A stretch of 64,000 nt of DNA from Multifurca ochricompacta. Taxonomy: Eukaryota > Basidiomycota > Agaricomycetes > Russulales > Russulaceae. The stretch's first letter is position 1. Each line of letters opens with the position of its first letter. The notes beneath the pieces were generated by a model. That model worked only from the letters and a program-made list of their open reading frames with translations, was not told where the DNA came from and made no database searches. Positions 10,101 through 20,569 of the stretch are shown piece after piece. The translations under genes were made by a program, and so were the position numbers. The DNA is taken from positions 1-64,000 of the forward strand of contig WTXG01000132.1 of NCBI GenBank assembly GCA_022496185.1. Direction: 5' to 3'.

Positions 10101-11275
10101 CGGGGCGCGCCAATCGGACTGTGCATTACCTTCCTATCTAGGAAGGTAGGCTTAAGAATGCATGCATGCGCGTCATCAGTACAGAGATGCCAGAATCGGT
10201 CCAGCATAATTTAATTAGTACATCTCAGATCAAATCACATCATCCGCTCATTTAATTTAATAGCTGATATAGCACATCAAATGTATATAGCTTCTATAAT
10301 AAAGTAGTTGCTATCACTCTATTGAAAGCATCTAACAAGGTGAGATAGTTAGTAGTATTGTAGTATCTAAATACAAGCCTGCACCATGCCGGTTCCACAA
10401 CGCGCGCATTCAGGGCAGCTCTAATGGCTCAAATGTGCATCTGGAACACCTATGACTTCAATAAACTATGACTTCATGACTATAGCACTCTATATTTTTG
10501 ACATAGTTACAAATCTTTGTGCTTAAGGACTCCTAAACACTCAGGACAGACATGTTTCGTGTCACAGCCAGGTGTCTGCTGCGTCCAGTCACGTTTTCGA
10601 TGTCTGAAGGCCCTCAAGATGCGGGGCGCACTCAAGATTCAAGGTCTAACAGAGAAGGCCTAGTCTAGTTCAAAGTTTCAAGTGCCCACGATGTTATGGA
10701 GGGGGCGCGTGCAGGAAACAAAGTCAAAAGCAGCAGCAATCAGCCCTGCAGAGTTACTGGGAAGAAGCCTCCTCAAGCTGCTACTCAGGGAGTTCAAGTG
10801 GATCTTAGTGAAGTCAAATACACCTGTATTAGATACAAGAGAACAGACTTAAAGTCTGTCTCAGTTAATCTAGTAGCTTAAATACATCCTGAGTGAGGTA
10901 CAATCAGTAAATATAAGCTAATCAGAAGGTTCCAGTAAGTATCCAGATAATCAGATGCTCCAGGGGTTAGGCCCTGAAATAAGATGGGAATTAGTAAGAG
11001 GGGTTGCACCCTCTGTAGCACAAGCGTGGTGTGCAGTTAAACAATCAGATCATAAGAATTATCAGCCCCCCTAGTCACATAACTCAAAACCGAATGCACG
11101 CGCGCGCGACTCGAAAAACGTCACGTTCTGTCACAAAACCTGTCACAAGTCATCGGAAACCGTCACATTTCGAGTCACACACGCGCATTGTTAAGCCTAC
11201 CTTCCTATTTAGGAAGGTGATGCATCAATTCGCTTTTTTTCGCGTTTTTTCACATCTCTATAGATTCCTTGAATG
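10045..11275. repeat. Internal inverted repeat in the hAT left arm
   Basis: Arms of about 100 bp (10045-10172 and 11182-11275) are inverted copies that share the palindrome ACCTTCCTATCTAGGAAGGT (10128-10147; right copy 11199-11218), followed by AGGCTTAA. The arms also match the AT-rich CGCGTTTTTT motif of the right end near 17590. They flank a solo LTR. This may be a nested non-autonomous element or a rearranged end. Confidence 0.55.
10560..11167 (+). repeat. Solo LTR-like insertion, unidentified family, TSD TTTCG
   Basis: It starts TGTCACAGCC and ends CCGTCACA (TG...CA), flanked by TTTCG at 10555-10559 and 11168-11172. The 608-bp body has no convincing reading frame and no match to the gypsy or copia LTRs here. 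The orientation is a guess. A 60-codon frame at 10696 is treated as chance. Confidence 0.7.
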
Positions 11276-11424
11276 TCATCTCCATGGGACAGCTAGTATG
11301 ATCATATTTGTTGTTACTATGTGGCAATGATTGTAGAACAAAATATATTATATATGCCTAACTCAGAAGCATGTTACAAACTCATCTGCAGCTGTTTCCC
11401 ACTCCTGATGCTCCCTATCTAAAA

Positions 11425-14399
11425 TCAACAGATCTTCAATTCCTTCACTTTGTGGTCAAATACTTCTTCCACCTGAGCTGAGTTCCAAGCAGCAAGGTCT
11501 CCAATATTATTCCTCCAGGTAAATTTCATGACTTGAAGCTCTTCAAAACGCGTGGCACCTAATTGAGCACAGCACTTTGTGGCAATTTCACCACCAGCAG
11601 AGAAAAGGCGTTCACATGGGACAGATGATGCCTGACAAGCAAGGTAATCAATAGCAATATGTCAAAGAGTGGGGTAAGTGTGCCCGTTGTTCTGTAAACA
11701 GTATTTATGTCTGATTTATAGGACATCATAGAATAACATACCTGCCACCATTCGACAATGTCAGTGTCCTTGGTTACATCAGAGGGCAAGTCCTTGAGAT
11801 ATTGCTCTAACTCTGCCTGCCATTCATGGTTCAAGTCCTGACTAGCTATCAATGCTAGGCGATGGCGGTCATATTCCAACAGGAGTGAGTCATTGCTTTC
11901 TAGGAGTTCAATATTCGCTGCTGGCTTGCGAGTTGACGCTTTTCTTCGACTCTTCCAGTATTGCTCCATCTATCATATCAAAACATGTCAGTAGAGCAGA
12001 GCAGTGTGAAAGTATATAACATACTGTATTCTCAAGTATCTGACGCGCCTCATCTTGCCAATTCTTCGCATGCTGATTTCCAGCCCTACGTTCTGCTTCT
12101 TGTTCTTCAGCACCACCCCACGCGAGCTTGATGTATGCAAGTTTGAAGTATGGATGCAATACTAGATAGAGAAGATTAGCTTAAGAGATAATTTGAACAT
12201 ATCCTACTCACCAAGTGCCAAAATGTATGCAGGTTTCCTGTCAAACCGCGAGTAATACTTGTTTAGCTTTTCCAGTCCATCATTGATTGCAGTTTGATAT
12301 TTTTTGAACTGAGGGTTGTCGCGTTTTGCTTCCCAAGCTGTCTGAAGTTCTTCAATTGCAGGAAGTGCTCGCCACAGGGTCGGACACTTTTCAGCAGAGA
12401 AGTATTGCTGTATTCTATTAGAATCCTGTCAAGTGAGGAGATCAGTAACAATGAGAATGATCAGTTACAATTATGTACCGCAATAATTTCCACTGCTTTC
12501 ATAACGCGTTCCCAGTCTTGTTCAGTAAACATGAAGGCAGACCACAGGATGTGTTTTACAACCCGGCCATCACGTCGAATGGTGGTGATAGGACCATAGC
12601 GATGGTCGGCACTTGCAACAAAAAGATTGATAGGCTATATAAGAGGGTAAGTTAGTTGAGAAAGGGTAATGGCAATATGATGCACTGTACCTGGCGAAGT
12701 TTGTGAGACCTACTCAGCATATGATAAGCAGTGCCCCATCTGACATTGCTGTGAAGTGGAATGTTGAGGGGATTTGGAATGCCGCATTCGATCTGAAGCT
12801 TGTCAAAGGCTTCAATGCATTGCCCCGATGACTGAATCTGATGTGATATGTTAGAAGTGTGTTGACCAGGAGACAGATGGCATGAAGGACAAACCTTGAT
12901 TGCCAGGGTTCGAATAGATGCGATAACGTCCAGTGATCCATTAAGCACACGGTTATTGGACAGGGATGGGTCATATTCCCAAATTGCAGTGGCTGTTTCT
13001 ACGGCTGCGATCCTAGTGATATGGTCCATGACGTCAATGTTTGCAAGATTGACAACATGAGATAAGCAACTGATGATTTGCAGCATTAATGATAACAGTA
13101 TGTTGAGGAAGCAGGTACTTACAGCAACTGATTCTCATCTGCAGACCAGATGGGCAGCTTGCGTTGCTTGTGGATGGCTTCGATAGTTTCACACTTGCTT
13201 GTATTGTTTGACACGTTGTCGAGGGTGACAGTGAGGAGCTAGTTAGATGATCAGATAAGGTGTTGAATTGACTCAGATATCAGCTCACCTTTGATCATTT
13301 GCCATTAATTATCCCAATACGATCGCATACACCCACAAAGTACCATCCCAAGTTCTCTCCACTATGTCCACCTGATATCGTTCGGAACCCAATAACTTCA
13401 GAGCGCATGTTCCATTTTTCACCATCCACCTCGATCCAGTGCGCAGTCACCCCAAGAAAACCCGCTTTGGTTGTGTCGGCTGTCCATCCATCTGCAGTGG
13501 CAGAGATCAAGCCTGGGGCTTTCTGTAACGCAATGGCAGTAAGTCTAACTTGCTCTTATCTAACAAACTGTTAATCACCTCAATATCTGCCTTCAGTTCC
13601 CTCAACCGTTGGACGAACTCGTTATGCAAGTGCTTTACAACATCGTTAGTTGTTGGAAGGTCGTATGAAATGGTTTGGGGCCTCATTGCAACTAGACAGT
13701 TTTGGAATGCTGTTTTGCTCGCCACAGCCAGAGACTATGCACAATATTCAGTAGTGTCAAACCAGATTGGCTACATACTCACCTGATCATCAATAGCAAT
13801 GAATTTAGTCACGGCATGCAGTAGATTCTCGTGTGTAAATGAAACTGGAGTGCTACCTTTGACAATGAAGTCTAGCGTTCTCTGCTTTGGGCCGGGCTTC
13901 TTTCCTTTCTGTGACTCTTCCATCTCTTTCCAGATCAAATGTGGGATTGCCCAGTGCTGCTCAGTTATATTTGCTTCCTTACATAGAGTTTTATACAGAT
14001 CATAATGCTTTCGAATGTGGGCGCGACATGAGGAGTTCCCGCCTGTGTGGAATGCCTTTCGCTTTCCCTCCATGGCGATGAACTCTGTATCATTTCTTAT
14101 CATAGGTGAGTTTATGTCATTAACAATTAGAAAATCAATAACATACCTGCATGGATTACACCATCGTCCCAGCACTGTGCTAACCTCCCCATCTTTCAAA
14201 GTGAATTGAACCCTTACTCTGTCAGAGAATATAAGTAGAAGGTCTCTCGTTTTTTCCTTTTGTGTATTGACTTGTGCAGGAATGGATATATTGTGACGTT
14301 CATCCATTCCATCAGACTCCTTGCATACATTAATTAATATTATTCACCAGTCAAATGCAAAGCTACATACCTCATTCTCGCTTTGCAGATCACCATGTG

Positions 14400-14437
<38 letters not shown>

Positions 14438-14757
14438 AGGACATTGACATCCATGTCACTGTCATCATCCTGTACTTCTTGTTGCAAGTGCTTCTGTTGC
14501 TTTTGAGTGCGCTCCTTATCTGATTCATCTGATGATGATAACTCTATGGGCCGTTTGGATCGAGCTCCTGGAACCTTTTTCTCTTGTTGCTTTTTTGTGA
14601 GTGCCTTAGACTGTGATGCTTGCTTGGATCTCATTGCAGATTTCATCCTAGTTGCTATGCTAGTAGATACAAGAATCGATGTATTACTGTGTATTACCGT
14701 AAGACAGACAGTGTTTGGTGTTTGGTAGTTTGTTTGTGCTTGGTAACCATTTGTCAC
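11425..14757 (-). pseudogene. hAT transposase gene with introns and two in-frame TGA codons
   Basis: The gene reads right to left through about ten exons; traceable introns include 14320-14370, 14085-14146, 13735-13782, 13523-13578 and 13239-13288 (GT...AG, 48-62 bp). The product has an Asp-rich N-terminus, a BED-type zinc finger (WCNPC ... HIRKH, near 14160-14010), the RNase H-like catalytic core (TADGWTADTTKAGFLGVT, GGHSGENLGWY, LDNVSNN, LSHVVNLANIDV, HSNVRWGTAYHML) and the hAT dimerisation end (ASSVPCERLFSAGGEIATK, 11640-11440). It would cut and paste the element in the nucleus. TGA at 13295-13297 and 11662-11664 lie in frame, probably former CGA codons, so this copy is likely dead. The start is uncertain; a Met near 14650 is an alternative. 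Confidence 0.85.
14400..14437 (-). repeat. ATC/GAT trinucleotide microsatellite in the transposase gene
   Basis: Twelve consecutive triplets encode a poly-Asp run on the minus strand in exon 1 of the hAT transposase, next to a Ser/Asp/Glu-rich stretch resembling a disordered or nuclear-targeting region. Confidence 0.9.
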
Positions 14758-15409
14758 TCGGACTTTTCATTTTTTCATTTTGTTGCCATTCAAATTACTA
14801 CTACCATCCACTCCAAACGTGGTCTATATGTCTCACACACACCAATAAATTCAACAGGGCACTTGTTGAGACCTGGAAAGGTGACATGGATGACCTTATC
14901 ATATCTGTATGTTTCAGTCTTGTCACAGCCATTATCAGCACTAATAATCCTGCTCCAGCCCAACCACCAGGTCAGCTGAAGAGATGCAGGCCGATGCCGC
15001 GAAGAACAAGAAGCTGACAGTCTTCAAGATGACGCAGCTGCACAAAACACAAAAAGGTGGAGGTGCGCTGTCCGTGTCTCACCATTGACTATGCTTTGGT
15101 AGGTGTCGCCCACATTGTCAGAGCAATGACGATGATAGCGATGACAACAATGACGACGATGATGATGATTACAACCTGGAAGAAAAGAAGACTCCGTTCT
15201 CCATTATGTCACGAGCTGGGCTGAGACCGGCTCGACAGCACCACCACCGACCTCTGTCAAATTGACCAACCTCCTCCTCACCTCCGCCCTCTTCAACCAT
15301 CTCTACCTCAAGCCCTTTTCCCAAACAGTCTACCTCATCAACACAGCAGCCGAATACCCCAGTGCCAGGCTCGTCATCGACTGGACAAACTGCAACTTCG
15401 CTTTCGACC
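14758..15409 (+). other. hAT internal stretch of unknown origin
   Basis: This covers the promoter side of the transposase gene and then sequence with short plus-strand frames, including an Asp-rich frame near 15125-15180 and a 50-residue hydrophobic frame from 15262 (TNLLLTSALFNHLYLKPF...). A possible splice acceptor (TTTCAG) lies near 14918. I recognise no domain. It may be captured host sequence or a remnant second gene. Confidence 0.4.
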
Positions 15410-16347
15410 AAGGAACGTGGGGTCTACGTCAGCGTGGACAGGGTGGGCTTGGGCTTGCAAGTGCGTCAGAGGAAGACGATTAAGAGGTCAATCAACACCT
15501 GGATGGAGGACGGATTCCCAAGGTGCGTCCACCCATGCATGCGCTCGACACTCCCACCTGGATGGAGGACGGATTCCCGAGGTGCGTCCACCCATGCATG
15601 TGCTCGACATTCCCACCTGGATGGAGGATGGATTCCTGAGGTGCGTCCACCCATGCATGCGCTCGACACTCCCACCTGGATGGAGGATGGCTTCCCGAGG
15701 TGCGTCCACCCATGCATGTGCTCAACACTCCCGAACATGGGGTCTACGTCAGCGTGGACAGGGTGGGCTTGGGCTTGCAAGTGCATTGGAGGAAGATGGT
15801 CAAGAGGTCAATCAACACCTGGATGGAGGATGGATTCCCGAGGTGCATCCACCCATGCATGCGCTCGACACTCCCACCTGGATGGAGGATGGCTTCCCGA
15901 GGTGCGTCCACCCATGCATGTGCTCGACACTCCCGAACATGGGGTCTACGTCAGCGTGGACAGGGTGGGCTTGGGCTTGCAAGTGCATTGGAGGAAGATG
16001 GTCAAGAGGTCAATCAACACCTGGATGGAGGACAGATTCCTGAGGTGCGTCCACCCATGCATGCGCTCGACACTCCCACCTGGATGGAGGACAGCTTCCT
16101 GAGGTGCGTCCACCCATGCATGCGCTCAACACTCCCGAACATGGGGTCTACGTCAGCGTGGACAGGGTGGGCTTGGGCTTGCAAGTGCGTCGGAGGAAGA
16201 TGGTCAAGAGGTCAATCAACACCTGGATGGAGGACGGATTCCCGAGGTGCGTCCACCCATGCATGCACTCGACACTCCCACCCGGATGGAGGACGGCTTC
16301 CTGAGGTGCGTCCACCCATGCATGCGCTCGACACTCCCGGCGCATGA
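15410..16347. repeat. Higher-order minisatellite (59-bp units, 202-bp period)
   Basis: A 59-bp unit starting ACCTGGATGGAGGA occurs at 15497, 15556, 15615, 15674, 15817, 15876 and on to about 16330 (ten copies). An 84-bp spacer starting near GGGGTCTACGTCAGCGTGG recurs four times, at about 15418, 15738, 15940 and 16142. The last three copies form an exact 202-bp period (84 + 2 x 59). 59 is not a multiple of three, so frames rotate. The long frames here (up to 246 codons) are by-products of the repeat. Confidence 0.9.
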
Positions 16348-16594
16348 TAGACCATCGATACTCATAGACGCGCTGAGGGCTTTGCGATGGACTGGGCTGC
16401 TATCAAGGTATGGGATTTGTGAAGCATAAATAAGCATGGGTGAGTAACAGGGCATGACTTGGCTTTGTGTGACTAACGCTTGCTTCAACCAGGACCACTG
16501 CACCAGGTCTCAAACCTGTTGCATCCTTCACATGACATCGCATGCCCATCACATCCGTCAAATGGCACCCTACAGAGGATTCAATCCTTGCAAC
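16348..16594. other. hAT internal non-coding stretch
   Basis: I see no supported gene or repeat between the minisatellite and the solo LTR. The last five bases (16595-16599, ATCTG) are the duplicated LTR target. Confidence 0.5.
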
Positions 16595-16599
16595 ATCTG

Positions 16600-17189
16600 T
16601 GTTATGACTAGGGCCTAGTACCCCACTTTTCTTCACTCTCCCTGCTGCGGACCCTTCCCTTCCGCCTACCCTCCACTTCTTGATCACGTCCCCATCCTGG
16701 GATCCCTCACGTGCCTTACTCCCCTCCCCATGACCATTGCTTGCCTATGTGTACCTGTTGATTACCTTTGTTTACGAACTTCCTTATCACTTATCTCTTT
16801 ATCTCTAAGACCGGACACTTACTTAATACCCTATCAGAAGCCAGGCTTTACGCCCTCCGCTTTCGTATATTTGGGCCCACTTGACTCCGTATCTCTTATC
16901 AATAGACGCTCACCTCATTACGTATATAAGCCCGCTGTAGACTACACTGTAGCTTCAGACTCGACTTATTGAATACATCGGTGTTTGTCTTCTGGACTTC
17001 CCCTTGAAACCTTTGACTCGACCATCTCAGTGCTTTTGGCACTTTCCGCTCAACATCGTCACTTGGGAACAGCCCCGTTGACTTTGACTCACCCACTCGA
17101 ACTCCAAGAGGTCTTATTGATCTCTTATCTGAACGAACGTACAAGGCTGTCGCACAAGTCGTGCAGAACGTCTCACACCGGACGTAACA
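16600..17189 (+). repeat. Solo gypsy LTR in the hAT element, TSD ATCTG
   Basis: This 590-bp LTR begins TGTTATGACTAGGGCC and ends GACGTAACA, flanked by ATCTG at 16595-16599 and 17190-17194. It is nearly identical in type to the solo LTR 36369-36958. It has the TATATAAG box, the AGACTCGACTT start and the AGTGCTTTTGGCACT hairpin of the gypsy LTRs. Confidence 0.93.
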
Positions 17190-17194
17190 ATCTG

Positions 17195-17589
17195 GAGCAG
17201 AAAGTCAAGTCAAGGTTTGGGTACACTAGGGCAACATGGCGCACGCGTGATGCAGGATTTGGTAGCAAGGCAATTAGCATCGCTGGGCTTACTGGGGCAA
17301 ATTGCAGGTTTTAAGAGTTGTAATAGCCTGTATTAAGTACAAGAATTTGGTTCTGATATTAATGCTACTATGACTGTTCTGAAAGTAACCTTATCCCTGG
17401 TCAACTAAGTCTGAGTGTGGAGCAATGTCTTAGTCTCCATCTCACTGGAAGGGGGTTAGGCCCCATCCAGTGTCCATACAGGAGTGCAATGCAACAAATT
17501 TAGGAGTCCTTGTGAAGTAAAAGTGAGAAATAATGTTACAGTGCTGTGTATGGGAGTCTTTTTTGGTGTGGTGCGAAAACTGGTAATGC
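17195..17589. other. hAT internal non-coding stretch
   Basis: I see no gene. A GGGGGTTAGGCCC motif near 17452 resembles one in the unidentified solo LTR at about 10963, so a decayed relative of that LTR may be present, but I could not define its ends. Confidence 0.4.
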
Positions 17590-18026
17590 GTCACTTTGCG
17601 TTTTCTCGCGTTTTTTTGCGTTTGTATAGATTTCATAACTGATTCTTGTCTCATTTTAGATCGGACACATGATCTGACCTGAAACTTTGTAGGATAGTAG
17701 TAATAGTAATATACTTTTTGTATAAGCAATGCTAAGTGTATCTGATTCCCTCAAGTCTTAAAAATGCACAATCTCCACATTCTGTGCAGCTGCAAAAACC
17801 GGTCTAGACCAGGACCAGAACCGCCCGAGACCGGTTTTAACCAGTCATATTGAGACTGGTTTTAACCGGTCCATAGACCGGAATTTAACCAATATTAACT
17901 GGTTAGTGATTTTTGGCAGGTTTCGGTTAAGGTTAAGGTCAAAATGAGACTCACCAAGACTGGTTCCGGTTCCAGTTATGGCCAAAAAAGGAAAAAAACC
18001 GGACCAAACTGGACCTTTAAACCCTA
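17590..18026 (-). repeat. hAT right terminus with subterminal inverted repeat
   Basis: This is the inverted counterpart of 9614-10100. It holds the CGCGTTTTTTTGCGTTTG segment, the GATCGGACACATGATCTGA block, several ACCGGT motifs (17795-17900) and the terminal complement of TAGGGTTTAAAGG. Confidence 0.75.
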
Positions 18027-18420
18027 TGTTCGTGTAGTTCTGATTACTGGATGCCTGATCGCATAATCGTAACCCAGCGACGTAATAATGATTGGGTATG
18101 AGTCCTTATCCATGGTTGCATCAGCCCAGTTAATTTTCAGTTCAAAAGCTGCAAGCCATGGATATCCCAAGATAAGGTCCTCATCTCCTAGGTCTGTAAT
18201 TAAGAAGCGAATGACCTTCGTCGTTTCTCCAACCTGGACCTTTAGGTCTGTATAATGGGTGATCTTTCCGGTGCAATTGGCTGTCCCATCAATATTCCAA
18301 ATATTCTTTTCCTGGGGAAGCGCCAGTCTTCCCAGACCCATTGTTCGTATTAGTCGTGGATGAATGAAATTGTCCGTGGCTCTGGAGTCCACTAAGATGT
18401 CTTGGTCGGCTGTCCTCTGT
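18027..18420 (-). pseudogene. Gy3 pol: protease region with altered active-site triad
   Basis: The minus frame is open across the protease and reads VDSRATDNFIHPRLI. The usual DSG/DSGAT signature has Arg in place of Gly, a substitution expected to harm the aspartic protease (GGA to AGA at about 18390). It continues into IWNIDGTAN and ILGYPWLAAFELKINWADA. The left end abuts the hAT element; the right end abuts Gy4 at the duplicated TCTGT. Confidence 0.82.
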
Positions 18421-19016
18421 TGTTACGAACCCCGCTGTGTTGTCTCGTTTCCTTTTTCCATCACGTGACGTGCTGTTGGACTCCGTTTGCCCCTTTGTTG
18501 ACCGTGTTATGACTTCCTTTGTACCTATTTGTTCCTTATCTTTGACCCGAGGCTGTGCTTATCTCTGACTCACATCTTACACAAGAATGCTCATGTATTT
18601 TCCCACCAGAATCGCGACTATACCAGATTCATCTACGTATATTCTCACCTGGCCCACATTGACTCTATTCCCCATTTAGTTACATTACGACTTTGTTGAT
18701 ACATCGAGTACGGTACTCCAATTTAGACTCCGACTTCTATTACGTATATAAGGCCTGCCTAGATAGCCTGTATGCCTTAGACTCGACTTCTTAATCAACT
18801 TGGTGCATTACCTTCTGGGTGATTCCTAAGACCTGATTCCTGAATCGTCTCAGTGCTTTTGGCACTTTTCCCACTCACTGATACTAAGGGATTAGCTCCT
18901 TGGTACTGACTTCTCACCCGAACTTTGTACACTTGAAAGACAGTGTGCACTTGACTTCGTAGTTTTGCTACGCGACTCATCACACATCGTGACAAATGCC
19001 CGCACCAGGCGTTACA
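18421..19016 (+). repeat. Gy4 5' LTR
   Basis: It begins TGTTACGAACCCCG and ends GGCGTTACA. A TATATAAG box lies near 18745, followed by AGACTCGACTT near 18779 as the predicted transcript start, and by the AGTGCTTTTGGCACT hairpin. Confidence 0.93.
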
Positions 19017-19018
19017 TT

Positions 19019-19029
19019 AAGTCGAGTCT
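19019..19029 (+). promoter_or_regulatory. Gy4 primer-binding site (self-priming type)
   Basis: AAGTCGAGTCT lies two bases past the 5' LTR and is the exact complement of AGACTCGACTT at the predicted transcript start. No tRNA 3' end is needed to explain it. Confidence 0.65.
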
Positions 19030-19072
19030 CCCCCCACCGTGGCTTCATCCAGCCGCAGTCAGACCTTGCACA

Positions 19073-20569
19073 ATGAGAAAACTCATCGACCGCCGAGACG
19101 AGGATAATCTTTCACAACAAGTCCTTGGCTCTGCCGTCTGGAAAGATTTTGAAACCGAGTTTGGATACTATGTCTATCACAACGATCAGTACCAGCCAGT
19201 TGAATACGACGAACAGAAGAGGGTCTGGTACCATATCCGTTACTCTAGAAGCCATCGTTCCTGGGTCACTACAGGACCTGCCCCACCAGAATACGGCCTA
19301 GGACCTTGGAGAAAAAATCCTCCAGCCATCGTCACAGATTCAGAACCAGAAGAATACATCGAAGAAAACAGCGAAGATGCACAAGTCATAGCCACCAGTC
19401 TTACGGCTCAGACAGTTGCACCTGAGAGTACTACGTTCAGAACACCTGCTTTAGTCTCTCCCCAGATCACACAACAAACTTCAGACACCCCAACTATTAC
19501 GTATCTGACAATGTCGACCATTGCTGCACAGTTACCCGACCCCGCTCCCATTGTCCCTGCCCTGAACTTTCCTCCCCCATCAGGACGCCTTACGGGAGTC
19601 CTGCCGATGACGTTCACTGGTGACTGATCACAAAGCAAGAAGTTCATGCTCGAATTTGAGATGTTCAAAAACTTCAATCATGACGTCCCCCAGATCGTGA
19701 ACCCTTTCCAACACACCAACCTCTTCCTCTCACTCATTAGAGGAGACTCCGTCGATGATTGGACAATGGAACAGATTGAATGGCTGAACAACAGAGTTAC
19801 AGCTGGAACCAGGACCACAGACGAAGACCTGTGGGATGTAGTGGCGCAAAGATTTAAAGATGCCTTCATGGATGGGCAGGCCAAGCAGAAGGCTGCCAGA
19901 GAACTGAAGTCTCTCAAAATGGAGAGAGGAGACCTAGATGGCTATGTAGCCAGATTTCGCAACCTGGCCAAGAGAGCGGGGTACGATGTGAACGAAGAGG
20001 CAACGCTTGACCTTTTCTCCCAGGGGTTGCCTAACCCCCTGGTGAAAAACATCATCCAATTCCATCACCCCGAGTCATGGAGCCAGTGGACGAGTGCTGC
20101 TAGAACGCAGCAGCAGAATTATCTTGACTTCCAAACATGATTTGGGGTCGATACAAAGAAGGGTAAAACCCATGATCAGTGGAAAGCGGCATTTGGGGTG
20201 AAACCTACCCATCCTCGAGACCCCAATGCCATGGACACATCGGCAGATCGCACTAAAGCCTGTGCAGCCCTCACCGATGACGAAAAGAAGAACCTTATGA
20301 AGGAAGGGCACTGCTTTCACTGCCGAGCACAAGGGCATATGTCATGATTCTGCCCAAAAAGAACAGTTCGTGCCGCTGAAGCAACAGTAGCCACCACTAC
20401 CATGACACTGCCAATACAGAACCTACCTACCCCAGTCAAAGAAAACCCAACAACCGCCCCAAAGACCAAAGAACAAAAGGCGGCAGCTATCTGGGAGCAC
20501 ATGATGAACGAAGACGAGGCAGTATGCGCCTTGATCATCGATAAGGCCTTTGGCCAGAAGGATTTTTGA
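19073..20569 (+). pseudogene. Gy4 gag
   Basis: One frame of 498 codons carries Gag: LSQQVLGSAVWKDFETEFGYY N-terminal block, a Pro-rich stretch, the capsid-like core (FTGD, FKNFNHDVPQIVNPFQ, DDWTMEQIEWLN, RFKDAFMDGQAKQKAARELKSL) and one zinc knuckle (CFHCRAQGHMS...C). It is interrupted only by TGA at 19625, 20138 and 20345, all at Arg positions in relatives, and ends at TGA 20567-20569. The ATG at 19073 results from a 1-nt insertion relative to the other copies, which have no ATG here. Confidence 0.85.

Larger units (their letters stand above)
9614..18026 (-). mobile_element. hAT-superfamily DNA transposon, 8.4 kb
   Basis: The ends are TAGGGTTTAAAGG at 9614 and its complement ending at 18026. 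They are flanked by a perfect 8-bp duplication TGTTCGTG (9606-9613 and 18027-18034), the hAT hallmark. It encodes a spliced hAT transposase on the minus strand (11425-14757). It also holds two solo LTRs (10560-11167 and 16600-17189), a minisatellite (15410-16347) and unexplained sequence. It is inserted in Gy3 pol between protease and RT. Confidence 0.93.

Noticed and set aside
10560..11079. Alternative right end of the unidentified solo LTR at TCACA 11079
   Set aside because: The flanks TTTCG and TAACT do not match. Ending at 11167 gives a perfect TTTCG duplication.
15362..16347. Open frames of up to 246 codons on both strands
   Set aside because: They arise from the 59-bp/202-bp minisatellite, run in several frames at once and share no conserved domain. 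Treated as repeat by-products.
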